Assembly (NCBI RefSeq): GCF_000716875.1
Contig: NZ_JNWQ01000080.1
Location: 1 to 58,102 of the forward strand
From: Streptomyces novaecaesareae
GTDB lineage: Bacteria; Actinomycetota; Actinomycetes; Streptomycetales; Streptomycetaceae
Direction of reading: 5' to 3'
Length of the DNA: 58,102 nucleotides
Shown: positions 8,058 through 15,450 of the stretch, one piece after another
Position numbering within the stretch: the stretch's first letter is position 1
Layout of the letters: every line of letters begins with the position of its first letter
Notes under the pieces: model-generated
The model's database searches: none
What the model was told of the DNA's origin: nothing
Seen by the model: the letters and a program-made list of their open reading frames with translations, nothing else
Made by a program: the position numbers and the translations under genes

Positions 8058-9017
8058 TCAGGCCGCGCTGTCCAGCCGTCGGCGCTGCCCCTCGTCGAGC
8101 ACGAGGTCCAGGGCGGCCAGGCTCTCCTCCAACTGGGCCACCGAGCTGGCGCCGACGACCGGGACGGTCGGGACGGGATGCCCGATCAGCCAGGCCAGCA
8201 CGACCTGGTTGACGGTGGCGCCGGTCTCCTCGGCGACCTCCGCCAGCACGGCCAGCCGGGCCTTCGTCTCCGGCCACTCGTACTCCTCGCGCAGCGGCCG
8301 GTCCGGGCGGCAGTACGAGCCGCCGAGCAGCGGCGAGTAGGCGAGCAGCGTCAGCTCCGGGCGCTGCGCGACGTGGGCGAGCAGCGCCTCGTCGGCGTGC
8401 TTCTGGATGCCGAAGTCCGCCCCGGGCCGGGGCCGCAGGTAGCTGTGGCGCTGCTGGACGCAGCGGTAGCCGGGCCAACCCCGGTCGGCCGCGAGGCTGT
8501 TGGCGTCCTCCAGCTCGGCGGCGCTGTGGTTGCTGCACCCGAGGGCGGCGGCCTTGCCGTCGGCCACCAGCGCGGCGAAGGCGCCCATGGTCTCCTCGAC
8601 CGGGGTGGCCGGGTCGGTCACGTGCGCGTAGTACAGGTCCAGTCGGTCGGTGCCGAGGCGGCGCAGGCTGCCCTCCGCCGCCTCGCGCACGGCGCGGGCG
8701 GACAGGCCCTCGATGTGCTCGGGGAAGGGCAGCCCGGGCACCGGGCGGGCGCCGACCTTGGTGGCGAGCACCAGGTCGTCGCGGTTGCCGCGGCGGGCGA
8801 TCCAGCGCCCCAGCAGTTCCTCGCTCTCGAAGCCGTTCGCGCCGGGCGCCCAGAAGGCGTAGTTGTTCGAGGTGTCGACGAACGTCCCGCCGGCTTCGGT
8901 GAACCGGTCCAGGATCGCCGTCGCGGTCTCCTCGTCGACAGTGGTGCCGAAGGTCATCGCGCCGAGACAGAGCGCGCTCGCCGACGGTCCGTCAACGCCG
9001 AGGCTGCGATAGTGCAT
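8058..9017 (-). CDS. Aldo/keto reductase
   Basis: 319 residues, NADPH-dependent (beta/alpha)8 oxidoreductase of the large AKR group: LGAMTFGT near the start, FVDTSNNYAFW (Asp and Tyr of the catalytic tetrad), VLATKVGARP (Lys), YYAHVTDP (His) and a C-terminal cofactor stretch (PVVGASSVAQLEESLAALDL). Its ATG lies 26 bases inside the 3' end of the upstream flippase gene on the same strand, so it is the last gene of the minus-strand cluster that begins near 17590. Substrate unknown; in this context it could act on a sugar or aldehyde intermediate. Confidence 0.9.
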   Translation of the reverse strand: MHYRSLGVDGPSASALCLGAMTFGTTVDEETATAILDRFTEAGGTFVDTSNNYAFWAPGANGFESEELLGRWIARRGNRDDLVLATKVGARPVPGLPFPEHIEGLSARAVREAAEGSLRRLGTDRLDLYYAHVTDPATPVEETMGAFAALVADGKAAALGCSNHSAAELEDANSLAADRGWPGYRCVQQRHSYLRPRPGADFGIQKHADEALLAHVAQRPELTLLAYSPLLGGSYCRPDRPLREEYEWPETKARLAVLAEVAEETGATVNQVVLAWLIGHPVPTVPVVGASSVAQLEESLAALDLVLDEGQRRRLDSAA

Positions 9018-10032
9018 CGGTCTTCCCTCCCAGGGGGTCGGTGGTGGTGGAGCCGGCCGCGCCCGGGGGTCGGGCCCGCCGCGACCGGGTCAGCAGAATC
9101 ATTACCCCGGCGGTGCCCAGTTCGGCCACCGTGCAGACCAGCCGGGAGACGATCGCCGCGGCGCCCGCGGTGGAGACCGGGACGACCGTGGACAGCGACA
9201 GCACCAGCACCATCTCCCGGGCCCCCAGGCCGTCCGGCAGCACGATCGTCAGCGTCCCGGCGACGGTGGCCAGCGCGAAGCCCCCGACGCAGGCCGGCAG
9301 CGAGCGGGCGGCCGGCCCGTCCAGGGCCAGGACGATCAGCCACAGGTGCAGGCCGGCCGAGAACCAGGACAGCAGCGCCAGGACCAGCGAGACCCGCACC
9401 GCGCGGGCCGAGACCCGCGCGGTCGGCGGCGGGCGGCGGAACAGCCGCGCACCGTACTCGACCGACGCGCCGATCAGCCCCGGGCGGACCACGAAGCAGA
9501 GCAGCAGCAGCACCGGCAGGGCCAGCCACCAGGTGTTCCCGCCGAGCACGGCGGGCGCGATGCCGAGCGCCGCCAGGCAGGCGGTCAGCATGGTGATGCC
9601 CAGGCTGACCACGTAGGTGGTGACCATCCGCCCGGCCGTCGCCCCGTACTCGGCGCCGAGCTGGATGTGCGCGAGCAGCCCGAAGACCGGGGTCGGGAGG
9701 AACTTGCCGAGCAGCCCGCAGAAGAAGATCCGGGCGCTGCCGAACAGGCCGACGGGCGGCCCCAGATCGTCCAGGACGGCACGCCAGGACAGCAGGCCGA
9801 GCAGCAGCCCGCCGACGTTCGCCAGCACGGACACCGCCAGCAGCGCCAGCGAGCGCCCGTCCGCCATGGCGGCCACCAGGCTCCAGGCGTCGTTGCGGGC
9901 CACCGCGAACAGGCCCGCGGCGCCCGCCAGCAGGAGGACGGCGGTCAGCAGGCGCCGCCGCCCCGGCCGGGCGGCCCGCGGCGCCGCCATACGCTCCGCT
10001 TCGGAACTGCCCGCTTCCGGTGCGTCCGTCAT
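8992..10032 (-). CDS. UPF0104 / flippase-like integral membrane protein
   Basis: 346 residues. The ATG overlaps the stop of the upstream GT2 gene (ATGA), which fixes the start. After a polar N-terminus there are about eight hydrophobic segments (RRLLTAVLLLAGAAGLFAV, LALLAVSVLANVGGLLLGLLSW, MVTTYVVSLGITMLTACLAA and others) with the family's LPDGLGAREMVLVL stretch near the C-terminus. This is the lysylphosphatidylglycerol-synthase N-terminal/UPF0104 fold, found in proteins that move lipids or lipid-linked sugars across membranes. Next to UbiA and two GT2 genes it is the best candidate for the exporter of the pathway's lipid-linked product (inference). Confidence 0.85.
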   Translation of the reverse strand: MTDAPEAGSSEAERMAAPRAARPGRRRLLTAVLLLAGAAGLFAVARNDAWSLVAAMADGRSLALLAVSVLANVGGLLLGLLSWRAVLDDLGPPVGLFGSARIFFCGLLGKFLPTPVFGLLAHIQLGAEYGATAGRMVTTYVVSLGITMLTACLAALGIAPAVLGGNTWWLALPVLLLLCFVVRPGLIGASVEYGARLFRRPPPTARVSARAVRVSLVLALLSWFSAGLHLWLIVLALDGPAARSLPACVGGFALATVAGTLTIVLPDGLGAREMVLVLSLSTVVPVSTAGAAAIVSRLVCTVAELGTAGVMILLTRSRRARPPGAAGSTTTDPLGGKTDALSQPRR

Positions 10033-11066
10033 GACGCCCCGTGCCGCGGCCGCCGGAAGTCCCGCTCGGTCAGCGCCCGCACCACACCCCGCGCGACCCC
10101 GGCCACCAGCGCGCTGTGCAGCAGGAAGTGGTAGCCGACGAACGCCGGGTAGTACCGCAGCCCGCGGTCCCTGATCACGAACCGCGCCAGCCCCGGGTCC
10201 GCCACCGCGAACCAGGCCAGGCCCAGCGCCGGGCCGAGGGCCGCCTTGCGCGACAGCAGCAGCAGCGGCAGGGAGCCCCAGGTGACGGCGGTGGCCAGGA
10301 CGCCGGGCATCCGGTTCGCCTTGAGCGCTCCCGGGCTGAAGCGGTGGGCGCCGGCGAAGGCCACCAGCAGCTGCGAGCGCCGGTACTGCTCGGTGAGCAT
10401 CGCGCCCAGCCGGTCCTCGTCGTCGTGCCGGCCGGCGACGGTCTCGGTCAGCAGGATCGGGTACTTCTCCGACAGCCGCTCGCTGTACTCCACGTCCTCC
10501 GACTCGCGCAGCGTCTCGTCGAGCGGCCCGACCTCCTCGTAGACCTCGCGCCGGATCGCGCACATGGCGAAGAAGACGGTGCGGACCCGGCCGGTGGCGC
10601 GCCGGCGCCACCAGTGCTCGTGCAGGACGCGGTAGCGCTCCACCGGCCCGTCGTCGAACAGCGCCCGCTTGCCGACGACTCCGTGGACGCAGCCGAGGTC
10701 GGGCTGCTCCTGGAGCAGCGCCACGGCGTTGGCGACCGCGTCCGGCTCCAGCGCGATGTCGGAGTCCAGGAAGAACAGGATCTCCCCGGTGGTCTCCTGC
10801 ACGCCCCGGTTGCGGGCGACGGACACCCCGCCGTTGGGCTGGGTGACGAGCCGGACGTCCGGGTACCGCCGGACGATCTCCGGGGAGCGGTCCGAGCTGC
10901 CGTCGTCGACCACGACCACCTCGTGCACCGGGTGGGTCTGCGCCAGGACGGACTCGACGACCGCTGCGATCGTCTTCTCGTAGTTGTAGTTGGGGATGAT
11001 CACCGACACCGTGGGTCGTGCGTCAGCCGTGGGTCCTGCGTCAGCCGTGGGTCGTGCGTCAGCCAT
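10029..11066 (-). CDS. GT2 glycosyltransferase (second of two paralogues)
   Basis: 345 residues. GT-A fold: VSVIIPNYNYEKTI near residue 20, VVVVDDGSSD, and the FLDSD metal motif; residues after about 260 hold two hydrophobic segments. The N-terminus is three near-identical hexapeptides (ADARPT, ADAGPT, ADARPT) encoded by an 18-bp tandem repeat, after which the real domain begins with VSVIIP; a GTG there could be an alternative start. Its ATG overlaps the EEP gene's end by 8 bases. It resembles the GT2 at 14338-15438 along its whole length, so the pair probably arose by duplication and may add successive sugars. Confidence 0.88.
   Translation of the reverse strand: MADARPTADAGPTADARPTVSVIIPNYNYEKTIAAVVESVLAQTHPVHEVVVVDDGSSDRSPEIVRRYPDVRLVTQPNGGVSVARNRGVQETTGEILFFLDSDIALEPDAVANAVALLQEQPDLGCVHGVVGKRALFDDGPVERYRVLHEHWWRRRATGRVRTVFFAMCAIRREVYEEVGPLDETLRESEDVEYSERLSEKYPILLTETVAGRHDDEDRLGAMLTEQYRRSQLLVAFAGAHRFSPGALKANRMPGVLATAVTWGSLPLLLLSRKAALGPALGLAWFAVADPGLARFVIRDRGLRYYPAFVGYHFLLHSALVAGVARGVVRALTERDFRRPRHGAS
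11010..11063. repeat. Three 18-bp tandem repeats at the start of a GT2 gene
   Basis: Units 11010-11027, 11028-11045 and 11046-11063 differ at one base. They are in frame and directly follow the ATG at 11066, so copy-number change would alter only a flexible N-terminal tail. Confidence 0.9.
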
Positions 11067-12210
11067 GCGTGCCTCCCGAAGCGGGCCCGGATGTGGAGAT
11101 CCAGGCGTCCTGGCGGAGATGGTCGGATGTGCCCTCGGGGCTGCTCAGCGCGTAGCGGTGGGCCCGGGCGCCGTGCGCGGTGAACGCCCAGTCGAAGCGC
11201 CACCAGTCGTGCCAGCTGCCGGCGTCCCAGGACATCGGCAGGATCGTGTCGCCCGCGTCCGCCGCGTCCTGGGTGATGCCGCGCAGCCCGTTGAGGTCGC
11301 CCATGCCGGCGTTGGTGTTGAAGTCCCCGGCGATGAACAGCGGGTTGGCGTTGGCCCGGACGTCCTCGGTCAGGCCGTCGAACTGCGCCCTGCGGTCCCG
11401 CTGCCGGCGGTGCACGTCCGCCGGGAAGTCCTGAAGGGGCATCCCGTACGCGACCGGGACGAGCATGTGGACGTTGTAGAAGGAGACCACCGAGGCGCCC
11501 ACCGCGAGGTCGGTGCGCAGCACCTTGGCCCCGGCGAAGGCGTGCGCCCAGTCGTCGTCCCCGCCGGCCCGCAGCGCACGGTCCGGGCCGACCGGCGGCT
11601 GCGCCACCACCGGGAACCGGGAGAGCGTCACCAACTCGCCCCGGGTGACGACCTGGTAGCCGGGGAACTCCCGCTTCAGCCGGGCGGTGTCGTCCACCTC
11701 GCGGGCGCCGTCCGCGCCGGCCGACTCGTCCCAGTGCAGGTACTCCTGGAGCAGGTACACGTCGGCGTGCTGCGCCTTGAGGTACGCGTAGAACCGGTCC
11801 GGGTCCACGTCGGAGCCCCAGTACTCGGTGTTCTGCGCGACGACGTGGATCGCGCCGGGCGGCACCGTCCGGTCGGCCGTCGCCGCGGCCAGGGTGAGCC
11901 CCGACTGGTCCAGCCCGACGGCGAGCGAGAGCACGCCCATCAGGGCCGGCCAGCGGACCCGGCTGCGGCTGCGGCGCAGCCGGACGGCCAGGGCGGCCAG
12001 CAGCACCAGGACCGGGACGCCGAGCAGCACCGGCGGCGGCGCGGCCCCCGGAACCACCCAGAACCAGACCCGCCCGGCCAGCGCCTCCTGGAGCAGGCAG
12101 AACAGCAGCCAGAGGACGGCGGCCCCGGCCAGCAGCCGGACCGGCCAGGTGGCGGCCCGGTCGAGGAACCAGGAGCGCTTCGGTTCCGGGAGTCGACGGA
12201 GGCTCACCAT
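11059..12210 (-). CDS. Membrane-anchored endonuclease/exonuclease/phosphatase (EEP) family protein
   Basis: 383 residues. Three hydrophobic segments (about 25-45, 55-80 and 90-110) anchor an EEP domain of roughly 250 residues: VVAQNTEYWG (conserved Asn), LLQEYLHWDE (metal-binding Glu), FIAGDFNTNAG (DxN), and SPEGTSDHL (SDH) at the end. The domain faces outward if the three helices run in-out-in. EEP proteins are Mg-dependent phosphoesterases of nucleic acids, inositides or lipids. Beside a UbiA prenyltransferase, removal of a phosphate from a lipid-linked sugar phosphate is a reasonable guess. The ATG overlaps the UbiA stop by 7 bases. Confidence 0.87.
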   Translation of the reverse strand: MVSLRRLPEPKRSWFLDRAATWPVRLLAGAAVLWLLFCLLQEALAGRVWFWVVPGAAPPPVLLGVPVLVLLAALAVRLRRSRSRVRWPALMGVLSLAVGLDQSGLTLAAATADRTVPPGAIHVVAQNTEYWGSDVDPDRFYAYLKAQHADVYLLQEYLHWDESAGADGAREVDDTARLKREFPGYQVVTRGELVTLSRFPVVAQPPVGPDRALRAGGDDDWAHAFAGAKVLRTDLAVGASVVSFYNVHMLVPVAYGMPLQDFPADVHRRQRDRRAQFDGLTEDVRANANPLFIAGDFNTNAGMGDLNGLRGITQDAADAGDTILPMSWDAGSWHDWWRFDWAFTAHGARAHRYALSSPEGTSDHLRQDAWISTSGPASGGTHG

Positions 12211-13196
12211 GACTGCACCGCCAGGAGGACGGCGAAGCCGGTCAGCCAGAGTCCGCCCACCGCGAGCATCGTCCGGTCCGTGAAGAGGGTCCTGGTCGGC
12301 TCACCGCCCTCTCCGCTGACCAGCAGGATCTGCAGGTAGCGGGCGATGGCGAAGACCGCCAGCGGGGTGGAGAGCAGGATGCGCAGCTGGCGCATGTCGC
12401 CGGCCGCGGCGTCGCTCTGCAGGAAGGACACGTAGGCGAGCACCGTCACCGACGCGGCGAAGGTGACCATGCTGTTGAGGAACGGCACGGAGTAGGCGCG
12501 CAGGGCCGGCCGGTGAAGCTCGGAGGGCTCGTTCTGGACCGAGGTCAGCTCGTGTCGGCGCTTGCCGAAGCCGAGCAGGATGCAGACCGAGAAGACGCAG
12601 AGCAGGAACCACGAGGAGATCGTGACCGAGGCCGCCATGGCGCCCGCGCAGACCCGCAGTACGAAGCCGGTGGCGATGACGAACACGTCGACCACCGAGA
12701 CGTGCTTGAGGACGAAGCTGTAGCAGATGTTGGTCACCGCGTAGGCGAGCACCGGGATCGCGGCGCCCCCCACGGCCGCCGAGCCCGCCAGCAGGGCGAG
12801 GTAGAGGGCGGCGCCGAGCACGATCGCGGCCGGGACGGGGGCGGCTCCGGAGGCGATCGGGCGGTGGCGCTTGACCGGGTGGCGGCGGTCCCGCTCCCGG
12901 TCGGCGAGGTCGTTGACGACGTAGGTGGCCGAGGAGGCCAGGACGAAGAGCACCAGCACGGGCAGCGCCCCGGCGACCGCCCGCCACGGCGCCGTCCCGG
13001 ACTCCAGCAGGGGCAGCACCAGGACGACCGCGTTCTTGGACCACTGGTACGGCCGCACCAGCCGTACCAGCCCGCGCACCAGCGAGCCGCGCGCGGGCTC
13101 CTCCGGGAGGTCGGCGGGCGGGCGGCCGGTGTCCCCGTCGGGAGGATGGACCGGCGGGTAGGCGACGCCCTCCCGGTACTCGCTCGCAGTACTCAC
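12204..13196 (-). CDS. UbiA-family prenyltransferase, decaprenyl-phosphate phosphoribosyltransferase-like
   Basis: 330 residues from a GTG with AAGGGA 6 bases upstream; a GTG 15 bases earlier is less well placed. The first 50 residues are polar, then RPYQWSKNAVVLVLPLL and about eight membrane segments. The aspartate-rich motif is NDLADRERDRRHPVKRHRPI, the form seen in DPPR synthases (Rv3806c type), with SVVDVFVIATGFVLRVCAGA as the second loop. The family condenses polyprenyl phosphate with PRPP. The normal DprE1 flavoprotein partner is not in this window, so the pathway would differ from arabinogalactan synthesis. Flanked by SDR, GT2 and EEP genes on the same strand. Confidence 0.9.
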   Translation of the reverse strand: MSTASEYREGVAYPPVHPPDGDTGRPPADLPEEPARGSLVRGLVRLVRPYQWSKNAVVLVLPLLESGTAPWRAVAGALPVLVLFVLASSATYVVNDLADRERDRRHPVKRHRPIASGAAPVPAAIVLGAALYLALLAGSAAVGGAAIPVLAYAVTNICYSFVLKHVSVVDVFVIATGFVLRVCAGAMAASVTISSWFLLCVFSVCILLGFGKRRHELTSVQNEPSELHRPALRAYSVPFLNSMVTFAASVTVLAYVSFLQSDAAAGDMRQLRILLSTPLAVFAIARYLQILLVSGEGGEPTRTLFTDRTMLAVGGLWLTGFAVLLAVQSW

Positions 13197-13258
13197 TTGC
13201 GTTCCCTTCACGGTGGGACCTTCACGGTCAGCAGCGGTCAACGGCCGGGCCTGCGCGG

Positions 13259-14341
13259 TCAGAAGAGGACCTTGACCGTGCGTAGGGCACCCTCGCGCCA
13301 GCGGTCGGAGTGCGTCCGGCCGGTGGTGGCGCCCACGGCGGACCGGTTCGCGCGGTACCAGGTGAAGCTGCGCTCGATGGCGGTGGCGTTGGAGTGGTGC
13401 GGGTGGAATCCGAGCACCTCGCGGGCCGCGGTGATGTCGACGCAGGAGTCCCGGGTGAGCTTCTGGACGAGCCGCCCGTAGACCGGCGAGAGCCGCAGCG
13501 CCGCCAGGGTCCGCAGCGCGGCCTTGGCGGGGCCGAGCGGCAGCGGGACGACCCGCTTGCCGTGCCCGGCGAGGTCCAGCACGACCTGGCAGTCCTCGCG
13601 GAACGAGCCGTACTCGGCCGCTCCGACGTTGAACTCCCGGTTGATCCGCTCGCCCGGCATGGTCAGCATCGCCGTCACCAGGTCGCACAGGTCCTCGACG
13701 TCCAGCATCTGGTTGAGCGTGTGGCCGCCGCCGAGGACGGGGAAGCCCCGGCCGTCGAGCGCCCAGTCGAAGAGCATCGCGAACACGCCCAGCCGGCCCG
13801 GGCCGATGAAGGTCTTCGGACGCAGCACCGGGACGCACATCCCCTGGCGGCGGTGGTCGGCGCAGAGCCGCTCGGCCTCGATCTTCGCGGCGTTGTACGG
13901 GTCGACCGGGACGAGCGGGTGGGACTCCGGCGTCGGGGTCGACTCCGGGAGCCCGTACACCGCGGTGGACGAGATGTGCAGGACCCGGTCCGTACCGGCC
14001 CGCCGGGCCGCCTCCAGGACGGTACGGGTGCCGTCGACGTCCACCGAGCGGATCTCCGCCGCCGGGTGGCTCGGCAGCGCGGCGGCGCCGTGGACGACCA
14101 CGTCCGCCCCGGCGGTCAGCCGGCCGACCAGCGTGCGGTCCCGGACGTCCCCGACCACCGTCTCGACGGAGGGCAGGGCGGCCAGTTCCGGGGGCAGCGG
14201 GCGGCGGTCGAGGGCGACGATCCGGTGGCCGGGCGAGCTGCCGAGGCGGCGGACGAGGGCGCTGCCGAGGAAGCCGGCCGCGCCGGTGAGCAGGATCTGC
14301 TGGGGGCGGGCGGCGTTGGTGCCTGCGCGGTTGGTGGTCAT
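13259..14341 (-). CDS. NAD-dependent epimerase/dehydratase (extended SDR)
   Basis: 360 residues; the ATG overlaps the upstream GT2 stop (ATGA). Rossmann motif TGAAGFLGSALVRRLG near residue 18, then VVGDVRD, SSTAVYG and the catalytic YNAAK (YxxxK) with a Ser upstream. It ends with a C-terminal domain typical of NDP-sugar or sterol-type epimerases (FNVGAAEYGSFREDC; AAREVLGFHPHH). It is closest in style to NAD(P)-dependent sugar epimerases. In this cluster it could epimerise the polyprenyl-linked pentose, as DprE2 does, or make the nucleotide sugar for the GT2s. Confidence 0.9.
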   Translation of the reverse strand: MTTNRAGTNAARPQQILLTGAAGFLGSALVRRLGSSPGHRIVALDRRPLPPELAALPSVETVVGDVRDRTLVGRLTAGADVVVHGAAALPSHPAAEIRSVDVDGTRTVLEAARRAGTDRVLHISSTAVYGLPESTPTPESHPLVPVDPYNAAKIEAERLCADHRRQGMCVPVLRPKTFIGPGRLGVFAMLFDWALDGRGFPVLGGGHTLNQMLDVEDLCDLVTAMLTMPGERINREFNVGAAEYGSFREDCQVVLDLAGHGKRVVPLPLGPAKAALRTLAALRLSPVYGRLVQKLTRDSCVDITAAREVLGFHPHHSNATAIERSFTWYRANRSAVGATTGRTHSDRWREGALRTVKVLF

Positions 14342-15438
14342 GCCTGGCCTGCCGGTGCGTCGGTGGCTGCCGTGTCGGTGGCCGGTGCGTCGGTAGTCGC
14401 TGCGGTCCGGGTGAGCGGTGGCCGGTCGGAGCCGGCGGGTGCCGTCTGCCGCCGGTACAGCAGCCGGAACTCCGGGCTGAGCAGCCACTGCCCGGCCCCG
14501 ACCGCGGCGCCCGCGGTCACGGCGGCGCCCGCCGCGAAGTGCAGGGCGGTGTACGCCACCGCCGTCGCGACGCCGCGTTCGCGGACCAGGAAGGCGTGGA
14601 AGCCGCGGTCGGCGAGCACGGCGCCGGCGGCCAGCGCGGCGGTGGCCGGGAGGGTGCGGCGGGACAGCAGGGCCAGCGGCAGCGAGGCCACCGCCCCGGC
14701 CGCGGCGAGCGCGGCGACGGCGCGGGAGCGGGTCTCGAACCCGCGCATGAAGCCCCGGTGGTCCACGTAGAGCGGCACGCGCAGCCGGGCCCGGCGGAAC
14801 AACTTGCGGACCAGGCCCGACAGTTGCTCCTCGTCGTTGTGCCGGCCGACGACCTGCGAGCTGAGCTCGATCCGGTGGCTGGCGGACAGCCGTACACCGA
14901 AGTCGATCTCCTCGGTCTGGCGCAGGGCCGGGTTCAGCCCGCCGGACTCCAGGAACAGCGCCCGGCGGATGGCCGCCAGGGCGGAGAACCAGGGGGTGAC
15001 GGTGCCCTCGGAGCTGATCCGCCAGTAGTACGACTGGAGGATCCGGTAGTCGCCGACCCTGGTGGTGGGCAGCAGCGGGTGCTTGTCGGTGATGCCGCAG
15101 ACCGATCCGACCTGCGGATCGGCGGCCAGCTGCTCCACCGCGGAGGCGACCGAGGTCGGCGACAGGCCGACGTCGGCGTCCAGGAAGAACACGATCTCGC
15201 CGCGGGCCTCCCGGGCGCCGCGGTTGCGGGTCTCGGCCGGCCCCGCGTTCGTCTCCTGGCGGATCAGCCGGCACGGGTACCGGGCGGCGACCGCGGCGGA
15301 GTCGTCGGTGCTGGCGTCGTCGACCACGACGATTTCGAGGTTGGGGTAGGTCTGGGCGGCCACCGCCTCCAGGCAGGCGGGCAGGGTGCGGGCGTCGTTG
15401 TAGAGCGGGATGACCACGGACACCAGGGGAAGGCTCAT
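14338..15438 (-). CDS. GT2 glycosyltransferase (first of two paralogues)
   Basis: 366 residues. VSVVIPLYNDARTLP near residue 5, VVVDDASTDDS and FLDADVGL (metal motif) define the GT-A domain; the acceptor side holds EIDFGVRLS and GRHNDEEQL. Several short hydrophobic segments follow residue 250 (VAALAAAGAVASLPLALLS), so it is probably membrane-associated. There are 12 bases between its ATG and the stop of the MBL-Rieske gene. Whole-length resemblance to the GT2 at 10029-11066 marks a paralogous pair. Confidence 0.9.
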   Translation of the reverse strand: MSLPLVSVVIPLYNDARTLPACLEAVAAQTYPNLEIVVVDDASTDDSAAVAARYPCRLIRQETNAGPAETRNRGAREARGEIVFFLDADVGLSPTSVASAVEQLAADPQVGSVCGITDKHPLLPTTRVGDYRILQSYYWRISSEGTVTPWFSALAAIRRALFLESGGLNPALRQTEEIDFGVRLSASHRIELSSQVVGRHNDEEQLSGLVRKLFRRARLRVPLYVDHRGFMRGFETRSRAVAALAAAGAVASLPLALLSRRTLPATAALAAGAVLADRGFHAFLVRERGVATAVAYTALHFAAGAAVTAGAAVGAGQWLLSPEFRLLYRRQTAPAGSDRPPLTRTAATTDAPATDTAATDAPAGQA

Positions 15439-15450
15439 GAACGGTCCTGT

